DNA from: Eukaryota sp. TZLM1-RC
Lineage: Eukaryota; Metamonada: BaSk clade
Direction of reading: 5' to 3'
DNA length: 64,000 nt
Assembly: GCA_040285825.1 (NCBI GenBank)
Contig: JAUPSS010000003.1
Span: 1,984,001-2,048,000, forward strand
Shown here one piece after another: positions 1 to 10,902 of the stretch (position 1 is the stretch's first letter; each line of letters opens with the position of its first letter). Made by a program: the position numbers and the translations under genes. Below the pieces are notes generated by a model that ran no database searches, was not told the origin of the DNA, and saw only the letters and a program-made list of their open reading frames with translations.

Positions 1-314
1 ACTTCGTTCCTTTATCTGGCCCCGTAATTTGCCTCATAATTCAATTTGTAAATGTGCTCAAAAAATTACACTTACTCATTTGTTAAATTATATTATTCTA
101 AGAAGCAATGTTGCTGTCAAAGACCAATTTAATTTTATGTGTAATTTTCATAGTATTGAATCCTTTTTGAAACCTTGTTGTCAAATCTGTTTGATGCTGA
201 TGATGATTTTCTAAAAATATACAGGTGATGTCATATTACCCAGATTAGATGGAGCCTCCATTTTATTGGATGTAATGTCTGATGATCCTTGTAATGTCTC
301 AAATAAAAGGCTTG

Positions 315-425
315 TGTTAGATTTTGGATAACATGAAATCACTGGTGATGACGTGGCAATAGTTGAATTTCTGTATTTGTCAATTATTAAAGCTTTTCTC
401 CCGATCACTGCAGTGGAACCCAACA
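315..425 (+). repeat. T1 5' LTR
   Basis: 111-bp repeat, TG...CA ends, matching 1,247-1,357 and, on the other strand, 28,373-28,483 and 29,445-29,555. It contains the block ATCACTGGTGATGACGTGG, a CACGTG/GATGACG-rich stretch conserved between copies that could carry promoter elements. Confidence 0.85.
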
Positions 426-789
426 ATAACGTTATTGTCCTTGGCCCTGTCCCAGTCCCTGTACAGTCACTGTTCTTGTTCCTGCCTTTGGTAAAACCGT
501 TAGATGCGTCCTGTCGACCGTCCCTATCTAACCTCGCTGTCCGAGAAAGATGTATGTATGTCTTTGAGCGAATCTGAAGTGTATTAGTCTGTCACTGATA
601 GCACTAAAGTGGTTTCGTTAAGACTTTCCGTACATCTTTTTATTTCAATGTCCTTAGAGTTGTGTGAACCTAAGGTTAATTCTTCTGATAGTGTTTTGTT
701 TAACTTTTTGAAGTTCCTGAACAGTTTTCCCTCCTCTGAAGCTTTCAACGAGACGGTGTTTCGGTTGAAAATGAACGTAAAAATTACAA

Positions 790-1263
790 GTGCCAAAAAA
801 AATGACCGATTACCTCAGAAGCTTTTTGAAGGTGAAGGAAAAGGCTGACTGTCTTGCCATTCTTAATTCTGTGTTTATAAAACAATTTGTCGCTGGTATT
901 ACTCCTAAAGGACTTGCTGAATTCCTTGTCTCTCGTATCAATGTCCGATTGATTCCTGATTTCAAAACTCTTGTGCAGGTCGCTACTGAAAGAATTGTTG
1001 CCCATGATAGATCTAAAGTTTCACAGAACACTGAACTAGAAAAACTAGAACTAGAACTAGAAAAAGTGAACACTATTCTTTGTGTTGTTAATGAAGTAGA
1101 TACCAATACCTGTTCTAAATCACGCCTTGGTGACGTGCTGAATGTTTATGATAGTGATTATCCAGATGAAGAGCCGTATGAAGTTGTACTCAATCCTTTA
1201 ACAAAGAATTTGCCATCATCAGAGAAGAGAGGTGAAAAAGGGGTAGTGTTAGATGTTGAATAA
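790..1263 (+). pseudogene. gag-like fragment of T1
   Basis: Reads YLRSFLKVKEKADC near its start, then a helical Gag-like stretch ending at about HDRSK, then an acidic tail. The same protein occurs in T2 (28,829-29,101, minus strand) and, weakly, in T3 (55,672-55,920, minus). In T2 a CCHC zinc knuckle follows; here that part is missing and replaced by a short charged repeat (KLELELE). An upstream part of the same protein lies in another frame (about 430-810), so one frameshift separates the halves. Structural protein of an LTR element by family resemblance; no function expected in this broken copy. Confidence 0.6.
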
Positions 1264-1357
1264 CATCAAATCACGTGTGATGACGTGGCAATAGTTTAAA
1301 TTCTGTTTTTGTTAATTAATAAAGCTTTTCCTTTGGTCACTGCAGTGGAACTCAACA
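1247..1357 (+). repeat. T1 3' LTR
   Basis: 111-bp partner of the repeat at 315-425; preceded by the polypurine tract and followed by the duplicated CTTG. It contains AATAAA at about 1,317-1,322, a possible transcript 3' end signal. Confidence 0.85.
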
Positions 1358-1735
1358 CTTGTTAATTCTGAAACTCACAATCTTTTATCAAATGCTGAAA
1401 ATTTTAAAATCAAAAAATACAATGAACCTTTGACCAAATAGTTTTAATCAACAGCATGTAAAATACAATTTATATACATTGGTATTTTCTCTATTTGGTT
1501 CACTTGCTCCCACGGCTATACGTGTTTTGGCAGATTTTGAAATGAATTTCAAGAGAAGAACTAACAGAAATTTCAACAGATTGTTTTGGCAAAATAAAAC
1601 TGTGTTTTTTCTTGTTAAGGGGATGTTGAGGATGGTTTCTGATGCTTTGCTTTCTCTTGGATCTCACTATGAGAGAATTGATTTTGGGAGAGATGGATTA
1701 TTTAAATTTTCATTTATAAGCTTTTCAATATTTGA

Positions 1736-2355
1736 ATATTTATTGAACATGCACACTTGATTAAATTAATTCATAACTAATGGGACGAATATCATTGAAC
1801 CAAGATTTCCTCTACAAAATCTTGGTCTGCTTGCTGTCTAGCTAAAACTTCTCTAATTCGATTGAAAAACCGAGGTAATCTATTAATAATGCCAAATTAA
1901 ATCCGTGAACGCCATAAAAAATATCAAATCTTTTCATTGTTTTTTCTTAAACCATTTTTTTGAAGTCGTTCAAAAAAGTTTCTGCTTCTACTGTTAATCT
2001 TCCGTTTATCGAAAATGGGAAAGCAATAAAAACTAGCTGTGTATTTCTATCAGCATTAGCTTCTTCAATATCTTTATCATTTTTTCTATGTTTTTCTTTT
2101 GCTTTAAAATCAAAAGCACTTACAGGATTAAGTTTTCTTCTGTAAACCAAAGTATCATTTGCAACATTACATGAGACAAAGTCAACAATAGCTTCAGAGT
2201 TATCAATCCAATCACAGTATACATCACCTCTATCATCAGAACCAAAATTATTCAGAGAAAGTGTTTCCTTCAGCAGAGGCTCTTTGATACACGATATCCT
2301 TGCAGTTTGTGCCATATTGAAAACAGTGTCTCTAACAGCATCATTTGATGAAGAG
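1736..2355 (-). mobile_element. LINE family B 3' fragment (B1)
   Basis: Reverse complement of the family B 3' end: the tail starts at about 1,736 (complement of AATAAAT after GTGCAAATTC...), and the coding part runs up to 2,355 with the endonuclease motif RGD-X13-D (RGDVYCDW...DFVS) and PFSINGRL. It has frame breaks near 1,930. 5'-truncated, and it sits at the very 3' end of A1. Confidence 0.8.
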
Positions 2356-2431
2356 TTTTTTAATTAACACATATCATTAATATAAGAGAAACGTGAAGAG
2401 GCAATAATGAAGTGTATTGAGATCGGTCATA
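2356..2431. repeat. R1: first copy of the tRNA-Asp 5' flank
   Basis: About 76 bp, TTTTTTAATTAAC...GATCGGTCATA, similar to 5,902-5,979 and to 8,096-8,175. The third copy runs directly into the intact tRNA-Asp gene; TCGGTCATA is the first nine bases of that tRNA. Here only those bases remain and LINE sequence follows. Confidence 0.75.
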
Positions 2432-2466
2432 CATATGATTATTTAAATGTTCATTTATAAGTTTTT

Positions 2467-3975
2467 TATTCGTCATTTGGGTTCGTTTTTAGGAAATAAT
2501 GATGAAATTACCAAAAAATTGTTTGAAAAGTTGAACTCAATTTCTGACAAAATTGACCGAATGATGAATTTAGATATAAAAAAACACATCAAATTTACCA
2601 TTATAAGACTGTGTTTTAGTTCCAATTTTAATCATATATTTCGATCTACAAATCCTCTCGTCACTAGACCTTTGGCTCAGAAGTTTAATGAGTTACGTGC
2701 AAAAGTTCTGTCTCAATTACTGGGATGTAAAATGTTCCAAATTCCTGATCATGCTTTTCTTAGTCCACATTATGGTGGTTTAGGGTGGACGAAGGCTTCT
2801 ATTCTTACCTCGTGTGCTTTTGTTGGTGGATGCAGAAATGCAATCTTTGAGTTTTCCGACAGATTTGCAGATTGGGAAGATTTATTGATGTCAACGCAAA
2901 GTTCCACTGTTTTTGCATTAAATGAAGAAATTTCAAAAATTGATGTAGAAAAATAGGGTCGATGTTTTCCCCAATCATTCAATGGCAATATTCCAGAAAA
3001 AAATGTTTTAAATTTGAAGTACACTCTTCGAACATTACAGAAACGATTGACTGGAATGTATGAAAAAGATTTTTATAATACTATATGCAGCTCGCCTGTT
3101 TTAAATCAAGATCTTCACTCATTGTTATTGGAAAAGGGTGTTTGTGAAAACAAGTCATCAGATTCTTCACTTTTTGTAACCATTGTACCACGAAGATTTG
3201 GATTGTGTGCCGCTAATGAAGCATTTGTAACAAAAGCGAGATCATATTTGAATATCCCCATTAAACAATTATTATCAAAAGAAGCATGTATTTGTTCGAA
3301 TTCACCTCAACTCACTTTGTGCCATGCTCTGAATTGTTCTAAATTGATAACTTATCGTTTTTCATTACATGATGCTGTGAGAAACACTGTTTTCAATATG
3401 GTACAAACTGCAGGAACATCGTGTATCAAAGATTCTCTGCTGAAGGAAACATTTTCTCTGAATAATTTTGGTTCTGATGATAGAGGTGAAGTATACTATG
3501 ATTGCATTGATAATTCTGAAGCTATTGTTGACTTTGTCTCATATAATCTTGCAAATGATACTTTGGTTCAAAGAAAACTTAATCCTGTGAGTGCTCTTGA
3601 TTTTAAAGCAAAAGAAAAACATAGAAAATATGATAAAGATATTGAAGAGGCTAATGCTGATAGAAATACACAGCTGGTTTTATTGCTTTCCCATTTTCGA
3701 TAAATGGAAGATTATCAGATGAAGCAGGAACTTTTTTGAATGATTTCCAAAAAATGGTTCAAGAAAAAACAATGAAAAGAATTGATATTTTTTTTATGGC
3801 GTTCTCGGATTCAATTTGCCATTATTAATAAATTACCTTGGTTTTTCAGTCGAATAAGAGAAGCTTTAGCTAGACAACAAGCAGATCAAGATTCTGTAGA
3901 GAAAATCCTGGTTCAATGATAGTCGTCCCATTAGTTATGAGTTAATTTAATTAAGTGTGCAAATTCAATAAATAT
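2467..3975 (+). pseudogene. LINE family B, 5'-truncated copy B2
   Basis: Reads from just after the RT palm through the thumb and C-terminus: thumb-like GGLGWTKASIL at about 2,777, then the CxC...H...C knuckle (CICSNSPQLTLCHALNC, about 3,290-3,340), the endonuclease motif with RGEVYYD...IVDFVS, and the family 3' end GTCGTCCCATTAGTTATGAG. Breaks: a TAG at about 2,954, a frameshift at about 3,690, and another near 3,795. It starts right after a 35-bp scrap of family A 3' end (2,432-2,466). Function lost. Confidence 0.8.
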
Positions 3976-3992
3976 TTCTATCAAGTTTTTTA

Positions 3993-5901
3993 ATAAGTTC
4001 TTTAGGTGTTAAACAAGGCGATCCACTTGGTCCTTTTTTCTTTTGTCTGGCAATTCATCCATTATTGTGCGAATTAAAAGAAAAATTCCCAGAAATAGAT
4101 ATTGTAGCATATATTAATTTATTGAATTTGCACACTTGATTAAATTAAATCATAACTAATGGGACGACTATCATTAAACCAAGATTTCCTCTACAAAATC
4201 TTGAATGCATATATGGATGACATTTCTGTAATTGCTTCTATTACAATTCTCAAACAAATAGCAACTTTTATTCAACAGCGTTATGAAGATATTGGTCTCT
4301 CATTGAATATCTCCAAATGTTTGATTATTGGCCATGAACCAATTGATTTTTTCATTAATGATGTCAATGTCCCCTTTATCAATTATGATCAGTCTGGTTT
4401 TCGTTTTTTGGGTTGTTATTTCGGAAATATTGAAGAAGTCAAAGGCCAACTTTCGACTCTGTTGACTCAATTTGGAAATGAATTAGAATCAATAGAAAAT
4501 TTAAATATTGAGAAACATTGTAAATTCTTTTTCCTAAAAATTTGTTATTCTGGAAAATTTACTCATATTTTGAAATCAACATCACCATCAATTTCTTTGG
4601 AGTTTTGTCGAATTTTTAATGAACAAAGAACCAATTTTTTGCCAGATTATTAGAAATTGATGCATCTCAGTTACGAAGCCACATTTTTTGTGGTACAAAT
4701 TTTGGTGGTGTTGATTTTCATAAACCAAGCTACCTTTGTGAAGCTGCCTTTATTGGAGGTGGTGAAAATTTTATTTATGAATTTGTGAATCGTTTTTCTG
4801 AAAAAATTGTGGCAGCTCTTATCTGTTTTCTTTGCAACAGGAAATTGAAACTATTTCACCCAATATTTGGTCTAAATGTTTCCCCTCTGATATTGTGGAA
4901 CTTCCTCCAAGAAGCTTGCTCTTTTTACCACTGACTTTTGCAAAATTGCAGAAAAAAATCTTGAAAGTTTTAGAAAACTTGGATTATATTGTACGTCTTA
5001 GCCTGGCTAAGGAAAAAAATCCCGTTTTTGCAAACTTTTTGATTGATCTTGAAGACAGTTGCTCAAGTTGCCTAATCTCCCAAATTCCCAACATTTATGG
5101 CCTTCTACTTAATGATCACCAATGGACGTAATGAGAATGAGATGTTTTCTATGGCCTTGTTCATTACCAAATGATTTAATTTGTCGCTGCAAGAGTGTTG
5201 TTACGCTTTCCCATATTTTAAACTGTAAGTATTTTATAACTTATCGCTCACTTGTTCATGACTCAGTTCGTGATCAATTATATGCCATGTGCAAAAGTTT
5301 CAATATAGAGGCATTTATTGAGCCATATAGTACGTAAGCTGTCTTCAGATCAAACTGATGATTCCTTTGGTAAAAGAAGGGCAGATTTAGTAGCTCCAGG
5401 GATCGATGGTGTTCTCAATGTTGTAGACGTTGTCTCAGTTGATGTTTGCAAAAATTCTGCTGCTCGTTTAGTGTATTCCGCTGATTCGCCGTTATCTAAC
5501 CCCGAAAAACAGAAGATAAAAAAATATGAAGAACCTTTGGCACAGTTAGGTAGAGTGGAACATGTGAAATATCAGTTTGTGCCGTTTGCAATTTCTCTTT
5601 TTGGCAATATTGGACCTTCAGGGTTGCACTTTTTTGAAAATTTCAAAAATGTGTTACTGAATAGGTCTGGTAAAACAATGAACTCCACTTTCTGGTTAAA
5701 TAGAATTGTTTTTTGCATTTTCAAGTCTATTCCAACAATGATTTCAAAGGCACTTTTAGCTATTGGTGTAGAATATGAACGTAATGCTGTGAGTAGGTTC
5801 AGTAATAGTGACGCTTGTTTGGAGGATATTGAATTCTAGATGGGTTTTTTTATCTCAATAATTATTCCAGTTTTAAAAATAAATAAATTGAAAAAAAAGT
5901 G
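3993..5901 (+). pseudogene. LINE family D, 5'-truncated copy D1
   Basis: Starts inside the RT at GVKQGDPLGP (about 4,005), followed by the palm catalytic YMDDIS (restarting at about 4,211 after a mini-B insertion). It then has the zinc knuckle (ICRCKSVVTLSHILNC), the endonuclease motif RAD-X13-D (about 5,375-5,430) and a C-terminus ending ACLEDIEF. The 3' end is TTTTTATCTCAATAATTATTCC with AATAAA and an A run. Frames break at about 4,650, 5,130 and 5,330. 5'-truncated and dead, but nearly complete over the endonuclease. Confidence 0.85.
4115..4206 (-). mobile_element. mini-B insertion 1 (92 bp)
   Basis: Only the last 90 or so bases of family B, in reverse, inserted in the RT of D1. The D1 sequence GCATATAT is duplicated at 4,107-4,114 and 4,207-4,214. 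In sense orientation the insert begins with the potential hairpin AAGATTT...AAATCTT and ends AATAAATTAATA. The same short form occurs at 53,396-54,383 and 57,918-58,021. Confidence 0.85.
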
Positions 5902-5979
5902 TTTTAATTAATACATATTATAGAAACTAACAGAAAAGTGAAGAGGCAAAAATAAATTTTATTAAAATCGGTCATAGTA
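5902..5979. repeat. R2: second copy of the tRNA-Asp 5' flank
   Basis: TTTTAATTAATACATATTAT...AATCGGTCATAGTA, similar to 2,356-2,431 and 8,096-8,175. It shares the first 12 bases of the tRNA gene (TCGGTCATAGTA) with the third copy, then turns into LINE A sequence. With the third copy it brackets LINE A2. Confidence 0.75.
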
Positions 5980-8095
5980 ATAAAATTGGTCTTTGATAGC
6001 AACCTTGCTACTAAGAATAATCTAATGTTTACAATTTAACAAATGAGTGAGTGTAATTTTTTGAGTGCATTTACAAATTGAATTATGAGGCAAATTATGG
6101 TGCCAGATAAAAGAAGAAGTCTCTTTCTTTTTTCTTTCTTATGCTAAAAATTTCAAAATCAAAAAATACAATGAACCTTTGTCCAAATTGTCCTGTCAAC
6201 AGCATGCAAAATACAATTTTTATCCATTTGTATTTTTTTGGTTCACTTGCTCCCACGGCTATAGGTTTTTTGGCAGATTTTGAAATGATTTTCAAAAGAA
6301 ATAACAGAAATTTCAAAAGATAGTTTTGGCAAAATAAAATAAGTTTATTTTTATTCAACAACAAATATGAAATACACAATTAAAACTCCACATCCTCAAA
6401 ACCTGCCTCCCCTACATCAAAACAATTAATCGCTAAAGATTCAGAAAATTTCCCAAAAGAAGATAGTGAATCAGAAATTAGTGTTACCATTCCCTTAAAA
6501 ATAGAAAATACAATCCTGTTTTGCCAGTAAACACGATTGAAAATTCTTCCAGTTCTTTCCAGTTCTAAAAAGGAATCTACACGATATGATTTGCACATTA
6601 CATAAATTTGGTCCCTGACGTTATTATGCACTTTGCTTCTAAACGTAATGAAATGTTTACAGTTCAAAAGATGAGTAAACAAAAGAGGTTTACCACATTT
6701 ACAAGTTAAATGATTGGGCAAATTGTTTGGCCACAGAAAACAACGAAAACGCATGTTTAGAAGCCATTCATTGTCTTTTAACAAAAGTCCATAAACAGAG
6801 GGAACTTGAGTTACTAAAGCAGCAGCTGAACTATCACGAATATCCTTTAAAAAATTACCGAAAGCGGGATTTTTAGTTTTGGCCAAGCCAAGTCTTACTT
6901 CATAATCCAAGCCTTCATATAATTTAACCAGATGGTGCTGAAGCTTTTTCAAGCAAAAACGTAAATTTGGAAGTGATCGAGTGGGAATTTCTTGAACATT
7001 TTGAGGAAAACACTGAATCCAGATATCACTGGGCAAATTTTCTAATTCAAATTGCAGTTGATTCAAGTAAAAATTTGATTCACCATTGATCAGATGAACA
7101 TCAAAAGGGAACCTTTGGAAAAATTCAAAAACAAAATTTTTACCACCTCCCAAAAATGCTGCTTTACACAGAATCGAAGATTTGGTGAATCCAATTCCAC
7201 CCAAATCTGCTGAACAAAATACATGACTTCGAATTAAAGATTCATTTACTTCTAATAAAGAAGAAAAAAATTTGACTCGAAGTTTGTTAAAAGATCTGCA
7301 AAAATTGAGAGATACCGAAGGGGAGTTGACCTTAAAATATGAGTGAATTTTTCCAGAATAACAAATTTTTAAAATAAAAAATTTGATGTGTTTCTCAATG
7401 TCACATTCAGCAATAAAACTAAGATCCTTGTCAAACTTCTCCAATAAATTGTTTAACTGGGAATAAATTTCATCCAAATTGCCAAGCCAACATCCAAGAA
7501 ACTTAAAAGCTTGTTGGTCATAATTGATAAAAGGAATCTGAGCTCCACCAATCATCAAATATTGTTTTTCTCTACCAATCAAGAGACATTTAGATGGGTT
7601 CAAAGCTAAACCAATTTCTTTGTATTTCGCCGCAATGTCTTCAGAAACCCTAGAAATGCTTTCAAAAGAGCCAATAATAGAAATGTCATCCATATAGGCA
7701 ACAATACGCAAATCAGGGAAATCTTGTTGTGTCATTTTAATAATATTATGAATAGCCAAACAAAACAGCAAAGGGCCAAGAGGATCACCTTGTTTCACAC
7801 CAGAAGAAGATTCAAGGGTAAAGGAGTCAAAAATTAAGTCTGATTTTTTTCCATAAAATAAATAAAAATATGCAGAAAGTTCAGGAAAATCATGAAGAAG
7901 CACATCAAAAATACAATTACGTTTCACAGAATTGAAAGCATTTTTGAAATCCAAATTTGGCAAAATAACAATGTGTTTTTTATTGTTAAGGGGATGTTGA
8001 AGATGCTGTGCTTTCTCTTGGATCTCACTATGAGAGAGTTGCATCTAGTTGCTTGGTTTTGGGATAGATGGATTATTTAAATGTTCATTTATAAG
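5980..8095 (+). mobile_element. LINE family A copy A2, 5'-inverted, interrupted by C1
   Basis: Positions 5,980-6,113 are family A in reverse orientation (complement of the zinc-knuckle region). Positions 6,141-6,337 and 7,956-8,095 are the family A C-terminus and 3' end in forward orientation. An inverted upstream piece joined to a sense 3' piece is the usual result of twin priming. C1 interrupts it. The 3' end is the degenerate form GATTATTTAAATG also seen at 1,694 and 2,436. It is flanked by the tRNA flank copies R2 and R3. Confidence 0.75.
6338..7955 (-). pseudogene. LINE family C, copy C1 (endonuclease core deleted)
   Basis: A long open frame runs from 7,955 down to 6,380. It has RT palm motifs (GVKQGDPLGPLLF, then YMDDISIIGS), thumb (GGIGFTKSS), the zinc knuckle CKCGKPLLFTHLLNC, and a C-terminus ending FEDVEF. 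Compared with C4 (59,743-61,247), residues between DSFLE and ERTGRIFN are missing, so the catalytic RGD-X13-D of the RLE is gone while the frame stays open. Target duplication TTTGGCAAAATAA at 6,325-6,337 and 7,956-7,968. 5'-truncated before the RT fingers. An RT without nuclease could not make its own nick. Confidence 0.85.
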
Positions 8096-8163
8096 TTTTT
8101 TAATGAATACATATTATTGAAACTAAGAGGAACGTGACGGGACAAAAATCGTTCTTATTGACA
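8096..8163 (+). promoter_or_regulatory. R3: 5' flank of the tRNA-Asp gene
   Basis: The third copy of the repeated flank, TTTTTTAATGAATACATATT...TTATTGACA, this time followed by a whole tRNA. It is AT-rich with TACATATTATT about 60 bases upstream. Pol III tRNA promoters are internal, so a promoter role is only possible; duplication by LINE insertion explains the copies better. Confidence 0.5.
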
Positions 8164-8235
8164 TCGGTCATAGTATAGTGGTGAGTATCCCCGCCTGTCA
8201 CGCGGGAGGCCGGGGTTCGATTCCCCGTGACCGAG
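8164..8235 (+). tRNA. tRNA-Asp (anticodon GTC)
   Basis: 72 nt fold into a full cloverleaf: acceptor TCGGTCA/TGACCGA pairs perfectly, the D arm has TAGTGGTGAGTA (A box TAGTGGT), the anticodon stem-loop CCGCCTGTCACGCGG has GTC at 8,197-8,199, and the T arm is CCGGGGTTCGATTCCCCG (B box GGTTCGATTCC). The discriminator is G. No intron and no encoded CCA, as expected for a eukaryotic nuclear tRNA. LINE pieces lie directly upstream. Confidence 0.97.
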
Positions 8236-8239
8236 AAAA

Positions 8240-8250
8240 TTTTTATTTTT
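8240..8250 (+). terminator. pol III terminator of tRNA-Asp
   Basis: TTTTTATTTTT starts five bases after the tRNA; runs of four or more T on the sense strand end pol III transcripts. Confidence 0.7.
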
Positions 8251-8599
8251 ATCAAAATTCCTCAATATTCGAGATGAGACAACATTCAGATGAGGCGGAA
8301 GATACACTCTATTTATCTTTAAAACAATTATTTGAACAATTACTTTGTTCTGCATTGCTTTATACAAAGCACACTTTGAATTTTTTGCACTTATTCCTTA
8401 AGACATTTGAACAAGACAATTTAAAAATTTGTTCTACTGGGAAAATGTCCCTCTTTTTTTATTGAGGTATTGCTCACAAATAAATTATTGATACTGCTTT
8501 TTGTACATTTTTACAACACATTTGTGTCAAGCCATTGTTTTCTTTTATTATGCAACTACCTCAAAAATATTGCTTCGTTTTGAGCTGTTTTGTATAGGT
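8251..8599. other. unassigned stretch after tRNA-Asp
   Basis: AT-rich DNA with short frames only. I see no homology to the LINE families or repeats in the window and no convincing gene. Confidence 0.5.
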
Positions 8600-8995
8600 T
8601 ACCAATATGAGATTTAGATTGGATTTGTGGCCTTTTGGACGTCTTATAGATACTCAATGTACTAAATGTGCTATCTTTCATCAAGTAAGAAATTGTCTCA
8701 AATTTTCGAGATTGTTCTAACGAAATGCTGAAAAGTAATCGATTTTATGCCAAATAAGACTGATGATTTTGAAAATTTTGTAAAAAAGAAGAATGAACAC
8801 GTGTTTTGATCACCGTTTCATGTTGAATCCTATTGTTTTTACTATTTTTAAAGCAGTTCCTGAAATGATTTCGAAAGCTGTGATGTCTGTCAGTGCACAT
8901 TACGAAAACAGTTTCATGGTGGGGAAGCTTGTTTTGAAGATATTGATGTTTAGACTGTGTTTTTTAGAATAAATTAAATTTGGAAAAAACAAGAT
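8600..8995 (+). pseudogene. LINE family F remnant
   Basis: A heavily decayed LINE C-terminus. MRFRLDLWPFG at about 8,610 matches the position of MRLSLGLYPSG in the minus-strand F copy at 24.6-25.9 kb. Frames near 8,780-8,950 give IVFTIFKAVPEMISKAV, typical of the last part of all these LINE proteins. It ends with AATAAATTAAATTTGGAAAAAA. Large parts between are deleted. Confidence 0.55.
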
Positions 8996-9154
8996 TTGTT
9001 TTTTTTCAAAAATCAGGGTAGCAAGAAAACAAATGATTAAGTGACATCCCTTGGGTTTGTGTCTAATTACCAGGAAATCGTATCGGACCTTGTTAGTGCT
9101 AATACTTCCCACTATTTATCTAATTTTGATATACTAAAATCAGGCTTAGAAAAT

Positions 9155-10157
9155 AACAATGAAAAGATTTGGCATCTTTTCATGGCGCTTTCGACTTCAA
9201 TTTGCCATTATTAATAGATTGCCTCCGTTTTTCAATCGAATTAGAGAAGCGTTAGCTAGACAGCAAGCAGATCATTATTTTGCAGAGGAAATCTTGGTTC
9301 CATGAATTTTGTCCCATTAAGGCTTATTTATTCATTTAATAAGGAATATGAAATCATGAAATACACAACTATAACTCTACATCCTCAAAATCTGCCTCAC
9401 CTACATTAAAACAATTAATTACTAAAGATTCAAAAAATTCCCAGATGAAGAGAGTGAATCATAAATTAATTTCACCATTCCCTAAAAAATAGGAAATACA
9501 ATCCTGTTCTGCCAGTAAACACGATTGAAAATTCTTCCAGTTCTTTCCGTTACAACTACAACAAAATCCTCAAGGAAAGCCATAGCAGCCTTACCTAAAA
9601 ATCCAAGCAAAGAAAAAACAAAGAGACATAAATTATATTGGGCATGAGAATTTTCATTTACAGAGGAAATGTGTTTCGCGTATTAGCAATTTTCTATTTT
9701 TGCCAGCAAGAAGAGGATTATTTACATCCGAGTTAATGAGATGTTCGTTAGAAGAATGACAAGGGTCAATAGACATGGCGTTCAAAATAGTGAAACTACC
9801 ATTTAAGCCGGGAACAACCAGATCACCTCTTGTCAGACCCATAGAAGCTCTGTTGTAGCGCGTACTGTCAATATTGGGGTCATCAAGAATTAATTTTAAT
9901 AACAACGGCTCTAAAAAGGAATCTACTCGATATGATTTACACATTACATAAATTTGGTCCCTGGCATTATTATGCTCTTTATTTCTAAATGTAATGAAAT
10001 GTTTACAGTTCAAAAGATGAGTAAACAAAAGAGGTTTACCACAATTACATGTTAAATGATTGGGCAAATTGTTTGGCCATAGAAAACAACAAAATTTCGC
10101 CCCATTAGTTATGAGTTGATTTTGTTAAGTGAGCAAGTTTAATAAATTAAGAAGCAA
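9155..10157 (+). mobile_element. LINE family B 3' fragment B3, split by C2
   Basis: Positions 9,155-9,319 encode the last residues of family B (RFGIFSWRFRLQFAIINRL..., then ARQQADHYFAEEILVP). Positions 10,093-10,157 hold the B 3' end (GCCCCATTAGTTATGAG...TTTAATAAATT). C2 sits between. 5'-truncated. Confidence 0.8.
9320..10092 (-). pseudogene. LINE family C, 5'-truncated copy C2
   Basis: Encodes the zinc knuckle (CNCGKPLLFTHLLNC, about 10,040) and the endonuclease motif TRGDLVVPG with the second D 14 residues after the first, then the common C-terminus with frameshifts near 9,660 and 9,450. Target duplication AATTTTGTCCCATTA / AATTTCGCCCCATTA at 9,305-9,319 and 10,093-10,107 (two mismatches, so not recent). 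Inserted into the 3' end of B3. Confidence 0.85.
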
Positions 10158-10902
10158 AAATCAGGTTTTAAGCCTTTAAAAGTTGCTGAAAAAGCTGAAG
10201 TTGATAATTGTAAGAGTCTTGTTTAAGCCTCAAATGTTAGTAGTTAAAATACAATATTTTTTGAACCGTATGCTGATTTTGGTTGGACACAATATCCAGT
10301 CGAAATTTTACACTGTTCTATTTTCATATTTGAGATTTCTACGTGCCTCTAAATCAAATGAATTTGCCTTTGGCTCTATAAGACATCAATAACAATTATT
10401 TATACAACATTTGTTATTTATACATGACAGTTTGTAATCACTATTCTTTGTTTCCTTTTCACTATTTTTGTCCTTCTGTTGGGACATATCATGTAGAAAA
10501 TTCGGTAGCTTCAAAGTATGGATAAAGAAAATTGTCATAAGAGAGGTTCAGCAAAATGTTTGAAGAAAAGTGTTCTGATAACAAGTAATCTAGTCTTATC
10601 AATTTTGAATCCAGGAATTTAAGCTCGAAATAATGCAGCTACTGGAAAAAAATTTACAACTATCTTCATCAACCAAACGAGAAATTAATTTTCTACGAGA
10701 GATGTAACCTCTTTGTTTGTATGTCTCTCATCATTAGAAAATAAAATTTATTTTTGCAGAGTTTGTCTTATCGGCGGCAACACTGAGGTGATTTATCCAG
10801 GTGACGTCATGGTGACAATTTTAGGTCTTTAGAAAGTGATATTTTCATATCCTCTTTCATTGCTGTTCCCTTTTTGCTTCGGTGATTTTGAAATGAAGCA
10901 TT
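10158..10902. other. intergenic region, possible host exon remnants
   Basis: No complete gene. Two short stretches look protein-like. At about 10,161 a frame reads SGFKPLKVAEKAEVDN and stops at about 10,225. At about 10,617-10,708, after a possible splice site TTGAATCCAG, a frame reads EFKLEIMQLLEKNLQLSS and ends TAA, with AATAAA 30-40 bases later. These could be last exons of host genes cut by LINE insertion, but I cannot prove it. Confidence 0.3.

Larger units (their letters stand above)
315..1357 (+). mobile_element. T1: gag-only LTR retrotransposon (1,043 bp)
   Basis: Two 111-bp direct repeats (315-425 and 1,247-1,357) begin TGTTAG and end CAACA. A purine-rich tract with GAAAAAGGGGTAG lies directly before the 3' LTR. 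The host LINE A sequence CTTG is duplicated on both sides, a 4-bp target-site duplication. The interior holds only a gag-like frame; no protease, RT or integrase is present, so it must move, if at all, with enzymes from elsewhere. The LTRs differ at many positions, so the insertion is old. Confidence 0.85.
1..1735 (+). mobile_element. LINE family A remnant (copy A1), split by an LTR element
   Basis: Positions 1-314 match, with many frame breaks, the zinc knuckle and endonuclease region of family A (compare 43,040-43,400). Positions 1,358-1,735 carry the C-terminal part, readable at about 1,479-1,690 with the family motif FSLFGSLAPTA. The two pieces join exactly across the LTR element at 315-1,357. 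The copy is old: several stops and a degenerate 3' end (GATTATTTAAAT in place of GATTTTTTAGAT). It enters the window truncated, so its 5' extent is unknown. Not functional. Confidence 0.8.

Noticed and set aside
5980-6140. A separate minus-strand gene next to A2
   Set aside because: The sequence is family A in reverse, explained by 5' inversion of the same insertion.
7892-8080. Plus-strand frame across the C1/A2 border
   Set aside because: Antisense to C1 joined by chance to the LINE A tail.
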